A stretch of DNA of 64,000 bases, taken from contig OY756966.1 of the NCBI GenBank assembly GCA_963580455.1, forward strand, positions 11,738,501 to 11,802,500, written 5' to 3'. Below are positions 1 through 10,414 of the stretch, in pieces (position 1 is the first letter of the stretch; every line of letters begins with the position of its first letter). The notes under the pieces were generated by a model. It had not been told where the DNA came from. It was given only the letters and a program-made list of their open reading frames with translations, and ran no database searches. Source of the DNA: Euonymus europaeus (Eukaryota > Streptophyta > Magnoliopsida > Celastrales > Celastraceae). The translations under genes were made by a program, and so were the position numbers.

Positions 1-42
1 ATAAGACACGTCTAACAAAATATTTTTCCTCCTCACAAAATT

Positions 43-309
43 TGTAAAATATCCCACATCGAAAGATGTGGGATACAAAATCTCCTTTATAAGGAGAAGC
101 CCACCTCTCACTACTAACAAGGTTTTTTCTTTTGTGTATTGAGTTGGGCCCAAGCTCACTTTCTACACACTTGAGGAGAAACAAAGCCGTGCGGGTCCGT
201 TGTATCTTTGTGAACCGGACAACCCATATATGGGCCCGATGTATCCAGTGAACCGGACAACCTAAAGCGGACAATATTGTTAGTGTGTTGGGTTGTGGAA
301 TTTATAACA
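43..309 (+). repeat. TRIM 5' LTR with two hairpins
   Basis: The LTR opens with a perfect 10-bp stem around a GAAA loop (51-60 and 65-74). It is followed by CTCCTT-TAT-AAGGAG (82-96), a second perfect inverted repeat that contains the TATA-like TTTATAA. The right LTR keeps both, with one mismatch in the first stem. Confidence 0.88.
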
Positions 310-322
310 TGGTATCGGAGCC
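310..322 (+). other. TRIM primer-binding site (tRNA-iMet type)
   Basis: TGGTATCGGAGCC starts at the base after the LTR terminal CA. It differs by one base from the usual plant PBS TGGTATCAGAGCC. Confidence 0.85.
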
Positions 323-406
323 AGGTTGCTCGGTCAGTTACTTGGGTATGACCTCTACTCCACTTGTTGGGTCTGTGGTATAACCCAGCCCACAAGTGCG
401 GTGGAG

Positions 407-671
407 TGTAAAATATCCCACATCGAAATATGTGGGATACAAAATCTCCTTTATAAGGAGAAGCCCACCTCTCACTACTAACAACGCTTTTTCCCTTGTG
501 TAGTGAGTTGGGCCCAAGCCCACTTGCTACACTTGAGGAGAAACAAAGCCGTGCGGGTCCGTTGTATCCTTGTGAATCGGACAACCCATATATGGGCCCG
601 ATGTATCCAGTGAACCGGACAACCTAAAGCGGATAATATTATTAGTGTGTGGGGGTATGAAATTTATAACA
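407..671 (+). repeat. TRIM 3' LTR
   Basis: Direct repeat of 43-309 with a few substitutions and a 2-bp length difference. It is preceded by a purine-rich tract (about 396-406) and followed by the target duplication AAATT. Confidence 0.88.
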
Positions 672-2423
672 AAATTCACCCTAATTTATTAATTCATGCT
701 TATGTACCAATTCAACTTGAGCACTACTTTTCAAGTCTACCTCGAACTCATCATTTCTTAAAATCAAGGTCTTAAACTTCAGGCTCTCATACCACTAAAT
801 CTAACACCCCTCAGCGGCGAGTGGTTACATACCAGGGTAATTATAAATACAACCCTTATCTACCAAGTCTTGTAATCATAACTACCGTAAGCCTAACATA
901 TCACATATTCATAATACAAAATTCTTATTTATTACCTCGTCGAAATATGTTCACACATAACAGGATTATTACACATAAAATCAAGTACATACAATATAAA
1001 GTAATCCCATCAGAGCCCTCCACAAAGGTTACTTCTCACTCAAGTCACAGGTTACTACATGTATTAAAAACATGCATGAGGGTAAGTCACGCTATTTTAA
1101 CGATTTAAAAGTTTATGAAATAGTTTAAATACAAATAAGAATAACATGACTTGCTTATTTTCATGGAAAACTTTTATGCAAAAAAAACCCGACTTTATGC
1201 ATGAAAATCCTCTTCATGCACAGAACTCAATTTGATGCAGGGTTTTTAATAGTCATATTTTACTTCAAAAACTCATAGTATTAAATAGTAAAAATATAAA
1301 AACCAACCTTGTATGATATTTCCAAACAAATCCCCTAGGAATTTTCATGATAACCTTTCCATACAAGTTCTTGCAAATCTATCGATCTGTTAATATAGAA
1401 AACAATCATCTCCATCGAGATATTGCCAATTCATTAGTCAAAGCCTTAGGACTATACCCACAGTCGGACGAGGACTTGGGTAAACCATGTGCACAGGTTA
1501 AAGTTCAATCTTTTCTGTCAGTTCCAGAGTTTTCGAAATTCATATTTGGGCGTTTGAAAATAATAGGATAATAACATACTTTACTTCATTTATCAAATAA
1601 AAGTCATGCTCCATTAGCATAGGCTTTTCTTAAGCCAAATTCAATACTTTCAAAATCAAAGGAGCATTTTAAAGTATCGTCTCATGCACTTGAAACCATA
1701 ATTCCACCAAATATTTTGTAATAGAATTTTAACAAAACCATAGGGCATTCGGCCATGCAAGATCTTCAAAATTAACACTTGATTATATAATCTCACTTGT
1801 AAATCCCAATTTCATCAAAACAATCAAGTATCAAGTATAACTCTTTCAAAACTTTAGAATCGGGTCATGCATGTAATTGAACCAAAAACACTTAGCCATC
1901 AGTTTTTCATTTTAAACACATATGATTCGGCCAAACACCAATTTAATAGCAATAATGATCAAATTAGTTTAACGATAAGTGTATACTCAAAAATAGCTTT
2001 CAACACAAGTATATACTCAATACAACACAGAAAATTCAAATTTAGACATAAAAACCATTTTGAGTGTCATAGCTTCGACTAACCCTCACCTTTGTCGATT
2101 TCTACTCAAATGCGGGAGCCTTTCCTTTTTGTTTATTGTAAATCAATTTCGGTCCAAGATACTTACCTAAGAATGATCTTAAGATTAATATCCATATCTT
2201 GTATTCATAACTATACATACTTTCATCCATGTATGCCGTTATTTTTCCATCCTTAACCACGGTTAAACTAAGTTTCTCATTTAAATTCTTCAATCTCAAA
2301 CTCAACATGCATGGAAAACTTAGTTAGACGAACTAGAGTTAAATCCTCGTGTTGTGAATCACATTGATAACCTAGGACGGTGCGGTGAGCACCACGTAAC
2401 GTTCTCGAAATTGGGGCGTTACA
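672..2423 (-). mobile_element. Ty3/gypsy fragment: LTR, PBS and start of internal region
   Basis: Read on the minus strand, an LTR-like sequence starts TGTAACGCCCC at 2423 and runs about 1.6 kb to near 800. A PBS-like TGGTATGAGAGCCT (781-794) follows, then internal sequence that continues past the TRIM to base 1. No frame in it resembles a known protein, and the short frames are AT-rich noise. The TGTAACGCCCC start is typical of plant gypsy LTRs. The LTR 3' end reads GTTAGA rather than CA, so that border is approximate. The element probably inserted into the 5' part of the CACTA transposon. The second LTR lies outside the window. Confidence 0.55.
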
Positions 2424-3133
2424 GGACTCAAATCTTTCCTTCCGTAATAAGTGTGGTGTGTTTACTGCTTGTTAGGTTACTATCTCACCATAGAGAGTGT
2501 AGTGTTGGGTGTACCTAACTGAATGATGATTTGTCTAGCTCTAACTAACTAAATAGCTTATGGCTTTCCAGAATTTATCCATTAATCTATTGTGATAATA
2601 CATTATCTCAAACATCTAAATTTTATATTTTGCGTCACAAAGTAAGAATTATTGATTGATTGTCCATTTAATAGATAATGTCTGTCTTTTCTTTTAATTC
2701 TTTTGGTCTCTTAAAGAAAAATGAAAATTTGGGACTGGCAAAGGTCAAAGAAAAACTTTGCTTCTAATATCAACATCACTAACTTAGAGTCATTTTTACA
2801 AGAAAATGTCACTACTGCAATGGTATTTGATGAAATTGCGTTAGGTAAAATCTTGAGGCGTGATTAAGTTCGATTTTTTTTTCTATCAAAAAATTTACTC
2901 ATGTTTCTTTTGTACTTGATCTGAGTATGCACAATCTGGAACAATGCAGTAGTTTTATGCGTTTAACCTGGGTATATTTGTATCTCCAAGTATCGAAACA
3001 TACTGCATTTCATTTGTTTTTGGAATCCCTTGATAAATTTCTTCTTGTTATAAAGTTCATGGTTGTGAATTGTTTCTATGTTTCTACATTCAATATATGA
3101 CTGCATTACAACATATTTCTGACCATTATCCAG
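2424..3133. other. Non-coding stretch, probable 5' part of CACTA element
   Basis: No recognisable gene. It lies between the gypsy LTR and the first readable transposase segment. It may hold an early intron or untranslated region of the CACTA transposase. I found no CACTA 5' terminus matching the 3' one. Confidence 0.35.
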
Positions 3134-4080
3134 GACAACAAAGGGGTTAAAGATTTCATGAAATTTGCTGTTGAAAATACTGAGGATGCTAGCGTCATTA
3201 GATGTCCATGTTATGAATGAAAATATCTAGCCTTTCGCCCTACTAAAAAGGTAACCAAACATCTATTTTGGAAAGGTTTTGATGTGGCTTACAAAACCTG
3301 GACATGGCATGGGGAAGACATTCATACCACACCATCTTGTAATGTAGATTTTTTGTTTGAGTCTATGGACTACAACGATGGCAACACAGTGGATATGGTG
3401 AATTATTCTTACAAAAATTGTGATGGAGATCTTAAGGCATTTAGAGAACTACTAGAACAGGATCAAAAACCTTTGTACCCTGGATGTACAAAATTCACTA
3501 AATTGGGAACTTTGGTGAAGTTGTTCAATATCAAGGGTAAATTTGGGTTGTCTAATACTACTTTTACCAAACTGCTTAGTTTTTTGGCATAATTGTTGTG
3601 TTGAAACAATGAAATTCCAGAATTCATGTATGAGGCAAAAAAGACAATGTCCGCTTTGGGCTTAGAATATGTGAAAATACATGCTTGCCCAAATGATTGT
3701 GTACTATATAGAAAAGAGTATCAACAACTTTCTGAATGTCCCAATTGTGGTTTATCCAGATGGAAGAGAAAGGATGGTAGAGTTGACCAATATAGGAATG
3801 GTGTACCTGCAAAGGTTTTATGGTACTTCCCACACATTCCTAGATTTAAACCTATGTTTCAGTCATCTTTGACTATGAAGGACTTGACTTGGCATGCAAA
3901 TGCGAGGGCCATTGATGGTAAGCTCCGACATCCGGCTGATTCACCATCATGGAAGCTAGTTGATGAAAAATGACCTGCATTTGCATCGGTCCCTAGAAAT
4001 CTTCGTCTTTCCCTATCAACTGATGGAATCAATCCACATAACTCTCTTCGTAGTACATATAGTTGCTAGCCAGTTATTCT
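3134..4080 (+). pseudogene. CACTA TNPD-type transposase, N-terminal part
   Basis: The readable pieces match the N-terminal half of plant En/Spm TNPD transposases (Transposase_21/TNP2). In order there is a short transposase-associated segment with KFAVENTEDASVIRCPC, then WKGFDVAYKTWTWHGE. After a frame break near 3592 comes the core with HACPNDCVLYRKEY, a CPNCG zinc-ribbon-like motif, and WYFPHIPRFKPMF (3626-3973). In-frame stops occur near 3219, 3592 and 3973. After the last stop the frame continues with a segment like the STDGINPHN motif of the family. The gene is then cut at 4080 by the Tekay insertion and resumes at 12590. In live elements this protein cuts the CACTA ends. Here it cannot be functional. 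Confidence 0.85.
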
Positions 4081-6250
4081 TGTGAAACCCCGACCCAAAA
4101 TATTAGTTTTGAGTCGAAATACGGATGATCCGTGAGGTACGGAATCATAGAAAAATAGTTTTGGAGCTTGGTTCGGTAAATGGGGCATAACTTTTAGTAT
4201 ACATGTCCGTTTCGGGCCCGTAATATATCAAATCGAAGCTTGAACCGAGCCGGAAAATAAAAATGAGAAAAACTGGGTTTCTGGAAAACAGGAACCGTCC
4301 GGACGGTTAAAACAGCCGTCCGGACGGTTTGTGAAGGAACTGGGGCAGATTCATATTCAGTGAAAATTTTTGGTGCTGTGAACAGTAGACCGTCCGGACG
4401 GTCTAACGAGGCGTCCGGACGGTTAAGCCTACGAAGTGGGCAGAGTGTTGAGAGAACAGTGAAGCGTCCGGACGGTCACTTGGGGCGTCCGGACGGTTAT
4501 CGGGAAATCAGTTTTTAAGCTCAGTTTTTAGACATTTCTGCATATTTCTTTTTGGAGAGCCCGGCTAGAGAGAGAAAGTGAGAGAGAAGAAGAGAGAGAA
4601 GGAGATTTTGGCAAGAGATTGACTTGGAGATTGTTGATTGATGATCCTTGAAGCTTAAGGAGGAAGATTCAAGCTTGGTTTTGGAGTTTTGGTAAGTTTT
4701 TCTTAGTTTTTGGAAATTCTAGGTTTTTCTAGATTTGCTAGATTCTTGAAGAGTTGGGTGCTATGCTTTAGATATGTTGTTTATAGGTTGATTTTGGATG
4801 TTTATGTAGATTGGTTTGTGTTTTGGAGTTGAGTGGAGCTTGGAGTGAGTTAGAGGATTTTTGGAAGGAATTTCTAGAGAGAGAAGTAAGTGATTTCGAA
4901 TTTATTGATTTTAATTGATGTTTATATGAGTTGTTGGTTGTTTATTGATGTGTGAATGGGTTCGGTTATGCCACATTGTAGGTTTGGGCAAACCGAAACC
5001 CTAGGAACGAAATTGGGAAATTGTGGTAATTTGCTCGACACGAGGTAGGGGATTTCCAACCATTCTTTCTATCGTTCATTTTCGATATGTAAAGAGCTTT
5101 TCGATTCCTCATTGGTCGTTCTTTTGTGTTTCCGCCTTAATTGCTCCTAAGGGGAAACGAACCCAAATTGTGATTCTTGTTGATTCTTGATGTTGCATGA
5201 CCCGAGTGTGTGTGTTCCATCTCCTATGGACACGATGTGATTTCCGTTCATGCATCATGGTAGTTATGTATATATATATGTAGGTTGTTCATATATATAA
5301 CTATTCAGCATGTCATGACATAGTGCATTAGAGTTGCATGGGGGACCGGGTATGGACTCGGGAACCTTTAGGTTTCTTGAAAGCTACTTGGGGGGATGAC
5401 GAGGTGATGAGAGTTACCACCGAGTCATGTGAACTCCAAGTAGGATAACGCACTAGGGGTAAGGTCAAGAGTGACTTGCCTTGTGGGGTGCGGGCGTGAT
5501 AGGTTCACGCAACCGGATGATCCTAGGAGTGGTTGGTTGTGGTGAGCTTGCTCCCGTGCAATATTTCATTGAGTTGCAATGATATTGTGGTTGTTATGCT
5601 CCGAAAGGGTTATCCGGGTAAATGTTGATGTGAACTTGTTGAGTATACGTTCATGTGGTAGTTACATATTGATGCATTGCTTCCTTTTGGTTCAGCTTAT
5701 ATTGATGTTTACTTCATACCCTACTGAGCTTCTAGCTCACTCCTTTACTTTCTTCCTTCCACAGGAGACACTGGTACGGGTACTGGTGCTGCGGATCGGT
5801 GAGCAGGTCATGACATGGATGGCCCTGGATAGAATAGGATGCTAGAGATATACTCTATGCATATGGGTGTACGTAGTATATCTATGTTGAGAGAATATAA
5901 CCATTTGGCACTGTGGTGCTTGTATGTGGTTGTAGATGTTGATTGATGGTTATATTTGATGTTTTATAAATCTGTGTGTTGATTTATATGTGATGCCATC
6001 AGTTTGTGCATGCTGGTAGTGGATGGCCTGAGGCCTAGGGTCAAGATTGCATGTGGTTGAGGCCCGAGGCCTATGTTTGCTAGGTTGCTAGTGTGATGTT
6101 GTTGTTGCTGCGTTTCTGATGCAGGTGGGCGCTCTCCGATATACGGGGAGGTGCCGCCGGATTTCCGGTTGATCCCGGATGTTCACACTAGTGACCTAGG
6201 AAGGGTGCGGAGAGAGCACCCAGTCGCGTCTCCGGAAACGGGGCGTGACA
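4081..6250 (+). repeat. Tekay 5' LTR
   Basis: Direct repeat of 10415-12584. It holds the palindrome cluster at 4295-4496, a purine-rich GAGAGA stretch (about 4567-4605) and a short TA run near 5270. It also has an 88-codon chance frame (5579-5845) present in both LTRs, and a splice-acceptor-like CTTCCTTCCACAG before 5764. The end GGGGCGTGACA abuts the PBS region. Confidence 0.95.
4295..4496 (+). repeat. Six GTCCGGAC palindromes in three 21-bp-spaced pairs
   Basis: The 12-mers CCGTCCGGACGG or GCGTCCGGACGG start at 4295, 4316, 4390, 4411, 4464 and 4485. The start-to-start distance inside every pair is 21 bp. The pairs are 95 and 74 bp apart. The same block recurs in the 3' LTR (10629-10830) and, on the other strand, in the solo LTR at 49489-51662. 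Confidence 0.95.
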
Positions 6251-6253
6251 ATT

Positions 6254-6264
6254 TGGTATCAGAG
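6254..6264 (+). other. Tekay primer-binding site
   Basis: TGGTATCAGAG begins three bases after the LTR end and matches the tRNA-iMet-type PBS of plant gypsy elements. Confidence 0.85.
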
Positions 6265-6354
6265 GGAGGTTTACGGCTCTTTAAAGGATCTGGGGTGTTG
6301 GGTCCTAGTTGTAAAGTAGTATATCCAGGCCATGTCACGACTGCTACTGATCCG

Positions 6355-6425
6355 GTATGTTTTCTTTTCCCCTTAAATCCTCGTGTGAGTAGTGGGTTAA
6401 ATGGTATTGTCTGTTTGCCATGCAG
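6355..6425 (+). other. Possible 71-nt intron directly before the gag ATG
   Basis: A donor-like GTATGT (6355-6360), T-rich sequence and an acceptor TTTGCCATGCAG (ending 6425) lie immediately before ATG at 6426. The length suits a short plant intron. Removal would join the leader directly to the gag start. This rests on sequence signals only. Confidence 0.35.
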
Positions 6426-7038
6426 ATGAATACCCGTAGAACTACCAGGTCCGAGAGTGGGACTGTAGTACCTCGTGGCAGAGGCCGACGGGGAGTTGGT
6501 AGGGGCCGAGGTAGAGGCCGTAGTGTTGGGGTGGAACGTGTCACAAGAGGCACTCCTAGCACTGAGGATTCGGTTCCGAATGTGGATCCAGAGTTGAGAG
6601 AGGAAGAGATAGTTCAAGAGGGACTACCGATGGAGAGTGATGATCAGCAGGCACCACCTGAGGTGCAGGTTGCTCCTGTTACTACAGGGGGGCAACCAGT
6701 GACGATGGAGAGTCTTACTAGTTTTATGATGAGTATGGTGCAGACACAGGCGCAGACCATAGCTCAGGCAGTGGCTCAGGCGATGGGTGCTACTGGCACT
6801 CGTGCTGAGGGAGTTGTACCAGAGGCTACAACTGAGGTAGCAACAGTACCTAGAGCTGGGAGAGGGATGTATGAGGTGGACCAATTGAGGAGGACTACTC
6901 CTCCAACATTTTCTGGAGATGGAACGGGTATGGGGGCGGAGGAGTGGTTCAATTAGTTGAGCATGAGGATGGATACGTTAGAGATACCCGATGAGCGGCG
7001 GGTGAAGTTTGTTTTCTATTATCTGAGTGGAGTGGCCT
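6426..7038 (+). pseudogene. Tekay gag, truncated
   Basis: The frame starts at ATG 6426 (an in-frame ATG at 6420 is the alternative). It has an Arg/Gly-rich N-terminus (RGRGRRGVGRGRGRGR), an Ala/Gln-rich middle, and the start of the retrotransposon gag domain with TTPPTFSGDGTGMGAEEWF. A TAG at 6954-6956 stops it. The same frame reads on as a gag core (MRMDTLEIPDERRVKFVFYY) to a second TAG near 7038. The rest of gag, including any CCHC zinc knuckle, is missing. The sequence jumps within about 50 bp to protease, which suggests an internal deletion. Normal gag forms the capsid that packages element RNA. This one probably cannot. Confidence 0.85.
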
Positions 7039-7059
7039 AGGTACATTCTTGATTTCGAA

Positions 7060-7178
7060 TAGTTGGGCAAGAGTTTTGTGTGATTTGGAGCTACTTCGTC
7101 GTTTATTACTAGTTCGTTAGCGAACGCACTAGCGGTGGAGATTTCGCCGATTAGGAGAATGTTTACGGTGTCCTTACC
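7060..7178 (+). pseudogene. Tekay protease N-terminal remnant
   Basis: A short stretch encodes SSFITSSLANALAVEISPI, as seen just after the active site of gypsy proteases, and ends at a TAG near 7175. The preceding bases, which should encode the catalytic Asp-Ser/Thr-Gly motif, are out of frame with it. The protease catalytic site is therefore lost. Confidence 0.7.
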
Positions 7179-10100
7179 ATGTTGGAGGGAGTAGTGTTCG
7201 GATGTGAGTGTCGGTTTGGAGAAATATCTCTGAAAGCCGACTTGTATGTATTAGATTTCCAGGATTTTGATGTGATTCTTGGAGTTGATTGGTTGACGAA
7301 GCACCAAGGGTTGCTTGACTTTTGGGGGAGGAAGATTACTCTTAGAGCACCCGAGGGAGGAGTAATTCAGTTGAGGGGATCGAAGGGGATTCCATGCCCA
7401 CATTTCATGGATAATCCTTCGTACCAAGATTGTAGAGTTGCGAGTTTGGTGAGTTCGGCTCCTAAGGGAGATGTAGCTACTATGATTCGGGTAGTGGAAG
7501 AGTTTATGGATGTATTTCCGGAAGAGTTGCCGGGATTACCTCCGAAGAGGGAGATAGACTTTGCTATTGAGTTACATCCGAATGTCAAACCAATTTCGAT
7601 TCCGCCATATCGGATGGCTCCAGCAGAGTTGAAGGAGTTGAGTTCTCAATTAGAGGAGTTGCTAGACTTGGGATTCATTAGACCGAGTGTGTCCCCGTGG
7701 GGAGCACCGGTGTTGTTCGTCAAGAAGAAGGACGGAAGTTTGAGGATGTGTATTGATTATAGGCAGTTGAATAAGGTTTCAGTGAGAAATAAGTATCCAT
7801 TGCCTAGGATCAATGATTTGTTTGACCAATTGAGAGGTGCTAGGCATTTCTCTAAGATTGACTTGAGGTCGGGATATCATCAGTTGAGGATTAAGGATGA
7901 GGATATCCAGAAAACAGCATTTAGAACTCGTTATGGACATTATGAGTTCCTTGTGATGCCGTTTGGGTTGACAAATGCCCCGGCGGTATTCATGGACCTA
8001 ATGCAAAGGGTTCTTCGACCGTTTTTGGACAAGTTTGTAGTTGTGTTTATTGATGATATACTGATTTATTCTCCTACGGAGGAAGAGCATGAAGAACACT
8101 TGAGGGTAGTGTTACAGACATTGAGGGAGAATCAACTGTATGCTAAATTGAGTAAGTGTGAATTTTGGGCCACGGAAGTGAAGTTCCTAGGCCATGTGAT
8201 CACTCAAGAAGGCATAGCGGTTGACTACTCCAAAGTTGAGTCAGTTTTGAATTGGGAGAGGCCGAAGAATGTGACTGAGATCCGGAGTTTCCTAGGATTG
8301 GCAGGATACTACCGGAGGTTTATTGAGGACTTCTCAAGAGTTGCTTCGCCGATGACGCAGCTCACGAAGAAGGGTACGCCGTTTGTGTGGACAGACGAGT
8401 GTGAGGCCGCATTTGAAGAGTTGAAGAAAAGGTTGACAACACCTCCAGTGTTAGTAGTTCCGGAGAGGAATGTTGGCTATCAGGTGTATTGCGATGCATC
8501 TGGAGTTGGGTTGGGTTGTGTGTTGATGCAGCAGGGCCGAGTGATAGAGTATGGTTCGAGGTTGTTGAAGACACATGAGAGGAATTATCCGGTGCATGAT
8601 CTGGAGTTGGCGGCAGTGGTATTTGCTCTTAAGCAGTGGAGGTATTATCTCTACGGAGAGACGTTTGAGGTGTTCTCGGATCACAAAAGCCTCAAGTACC
8701 TATTCACCCAAAAAGAGTTGAACTTACGGCAAAGGCGGTGGATGGAGTACTTGGAGGATTTTGATTTTAATTTGCAATACCATCCTGGTAAAGCGAATGT
8801 GGTTGCGGATGCATTGAGTAGGAAGCAGAAGGTTGCTAGCTTATTCATGCATGAGTGGGAAATTGTGGAGACAATCAATGAGTTTGGATTGGAGTTGAAG
8901 AGTCAAGAGGAAAAGATGCATTTGTGTTCTATGACTTCGAGACCTATGATGGTTCAGAAGGTTATAGATGCACAAAATGGAGATCATGCATTTGATGTGA
9001 TTGATGAGAGTCTTGGATGGCTTCGAGGGAATGATGGTGGATTACGATATGCGGGAAGGTTAGTGGTTCCCGAAGATGATGAGTTGAGACAGGAGATTCT
9101 AAAGGAAGCACATCATTCTTGGTTTGCTATGCATCCCGGGGGTACGAAGATGTACCGAGACTTGAGGCAGAGTTTCTGGTGGAAGGGTATGAAGGCCGAT
9201 GTTGCTAGATTTGTGACGAAGTGTCTTACTTGTCAACAAGTGAAGGCAGAACATCAGAGACCAGCTGGATTGTTGCAACCATTACCAGTAGCGGAATGGA
9301 AGTGGGAGAAGATCACAATGGACTTTGTGACGGCATTGCCAATGACTCAGAGGAGGCATGATGCGGTTTGGGTGATAGTGGACAGATTGACTAAGTCTGC
9401 ACACTTCTTACCCATGAACAAGACAGATTCATTGGAGACCTTGAGTACTATGTATATCAAGGAGATTGTGAGACTTCACGGAATTCCATTATCTATCGTG
9501 TCGGACCGAGACCCGAGGTTCACAGGTAGATTCTGGAGTAGCTTACAGGAGGCATTGGGAACGAAGTTGGATTTCTCTACAGCTTATCATCCTCAGAGTG
9601 ACGGACAGAGTGAGAGAACCATACAGGTTCTGGAGGATATGCTACGGGCATGTGTAGTTGATTTTGGAGGAAGTTGGGATCGGTACTTACATTTGGCGGA
9701 GTTTGTGTATAACAACTCTTTCCAAAGTAGTATCGGGATGGCACCTTACGAGGCGCTCTACGGGAGGCCTTGTAGGTCGCCCTTGTGTTGGGCAGAGGTT
9801 GGTGAGAAAGTTGTGTCAGGACCGGAGATGGTCAAAGAAGCACGAGAGAGAGTTGATGAGATACGGAAGCGGTTGATCACAGCACAGAACCGACAGAAGT
9901 CTTATGCTGACCGGAGGAGGAGACCTTTGGAGTTCGCTGTAGGCGATAAGGTTTTCTTGAAGGTTAGTCCGAGACGGGGAATTCAGAGATATAGCAAACA
10001 TGGGAAGTTGGCACCGAGGTTTGTGGGGCCATTTGAGATTTTGGAGACAGTTGGACCGGTGGCGTACCGTTTGGCACTTCCACCGAAGCTTGAGAAGGTT

Positions 10101-10376
10101 CACAATGTATTCCATGTATCTATGCTTCGGAAATATGAGCCGGATCCGTCGCATGTGATAGATTGGACTACGTTGGAAGTTGAGGAAGATGGGAGCTACA
10201 CTCTTCACCCGGTGAAGATTCTAGACCGACAGAACAAGGTCACGAGGTCGAGTGTGATACCATTGGTAAAAGTGATGTGGATGTACCACGGAGTTGAAGA
10301 AGCAACTTGGGAGTTGGAGTCTCGAATGAAGGAAAGGTACCCGGAGTTGTTCGGAGATTCAGGTACGTGTGTGTAG
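7179..10376 (+). CDS. pol: Tekay pol polyprotein (protease C-term, RT, RNase H, integrase, chromodomain)
   Basis: Open frame of 1,065 codons. Residues 1-50 are the protease C-terminus ([10 protein letters not shown]). Reverse transcriptase follows, with [20 protein letters not shown] and the catalytic FIDDILIYS near residue 290. RNase H starts near 436 ([15 protein letters not shown]). Integrase has an H-H-C-C zinc domain (HPGGTK, then CLTCQQ) near 644-685 and a D-D-E core at MDFVTALP (713), SDRDPRF (774) and [12 protein letters not shown] (810). The C-terminus from about 1027 ([18 protein letters not shown]) is a Tekay-type chromodomain, which in this clade directs integration to heterochromatin. 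No internal stop, so these enzymes could still be made. The annotated ATG is only the first Met after the broken protease, and natural translation would come from a gag-pol frame that is destroyed here. Confidence 0.93.
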   Translation: MLEGVVFGCECRFGEISLKADLYVLDFQDFDVILGVDWLTKHQGLLDFWGRKITLRAPEGGVIQLRGSKGIPCPHFMDNPSYQDCRVASLVSSAPKGDVATMIRVVEEFMDVFPEELPGLPPKREIDFAIELHPNVKPISIPPYRMAPAELKELSSQLEELLDLGFIRPSVSPWGAPVLFVKKKDGSLRMCIDYRQLNKVSVRNKYPLPRINDLFDQLRGARHFSKIDLRSGYHQLRIKDEDIQKTAFRTRYGHYEFLVMPFGLTNAPAVFMDLMQRVLRPFLDKFVVVFIDDILIYSPTEEEHEEHLRVVLQTLRENQLYAKLSKCEFWATEVKFLGHVITQEGIAVDYSKVESVLNWERPKNVTEIRSFLGLAGYYRRFIEDFSRVASPMTQLTKKGTPFVWTDECEAAFEELKKRLTTPPVLVVPERNVGYQVYCDASGVGLGCVLMQQGRVIEYGSRLLKTHERNYPVHDLELAAVVFALKQWRYYLYGETFEVFSDHKSLKYLFTQKELNLRQRRWMEYLEDFDFNLQYHPGKANVVADALSRKQKVASLFMHEWEIVETINEFGLELKSQEEKMHLCSMTSRPMMVQKVIDAQNGDHAFDVIDESLGWLRGNDGGLRYAGRLVVPEDDELRQEILKEAHHSWFAMHPGGTKMYRDLRQSFWWKGMKADVARFVTKCLTCQQVKAEHQRPAGLLQPLPVAEWKWEKITMDFVTALPMTQRRHDAVWVIVDRLTKSAHFLPMNKTDSLETLSTMYIKEIVRLHGIPLSIVSDRDPRFTGRFWSSLQEALGTKLDFSTAYHPQSDGQSERTIQVLEDMLRACVVDFGGSWDRYLHLAEFVYNNSFQSSIGMAPYEALYGRPCRSPLCWAEVGEKVVSGPEMVKEARERVDEIRKRLITAQNRQKSYADRRRRPLEFAVGDKVFLKVSPRRGIQRYSKHGKLAPRFVGPFEILETVGPVAYRLALPPKLEKVHNVFHVSMLRKYEPDPSHVIDWTTLEVEEDGSYTLHPVKILDRQNKVTRSSVIPLVKVMWMYHGVEEATWELESRMKERYPELFGDSGTCV

Positions 10377-10400
10377 TTAAATTTCGGGACGAAATTTTAT

Positions 10401-10414
10401 TAAGGGGGGAAGGA
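10401..10414 (+). other. Tekay polypurine tract
   Basis: TAAGGGGGGAAGGA lies immediately before the 3' LTR start at 10415, the normal plus-strand primer position. Confidence 0.85.

Larger units (their letters stand above)
43..671 (+). mobile_element. Complete TRIM (terminal-repeat retrotransposon in miniature)
   Basis: Two near-identical LTRs of 267 and 265 bp, each starting TG and ending CA, flank only 97 bp of internal sequence. A primer-binding site of the tRNA-iMet type (TGGTATCGGAGCC) follows the left LTR directly. A purine-rich stretch ending GTGGAG precedes the right LTR. The 5-bp target duplication AAATT is seen at 38-42 and 672-676, so both borders are exact. There is no coding capacity, so movement must rely on proteins from other elements. 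I looked for 5S rRNA promoter boxes (Cassandra type) and did not see them. It sits in the internal part of a minus-strand gypsy fragment. Confidence 0.92.

Noticed and set aside
156..584. 142-codon minus-strand frame
   Set aside because: It lies across both TRIM LTRs and the PBS. No coding signature.
43..671. Cassandra-type TRIM with 5S rRNA promoter
   Set aside because: No A-box, intermediate element or C-box of 5S rRNA was recognisable.
821..2308. Four short frames of 68-95 codons
   Set aside because: They lie in LTR sequence of the minus-strand gypsy fragment, are AT-rich and match no family I know.
2810..2830. CACTACTGCAATGG as the 5' terminus of the CACTA element
   Set aside because: Only the first six bases match the 3' terminus (CACTACACCAATAAG), and no subterminal repeats follow.
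5579..5845. 88-codon frame repeated in both Tekay LTRs
   Set aside because: It is present because the LTR is duplicated. No domain, and the solo LTR copy is shortened and altered.
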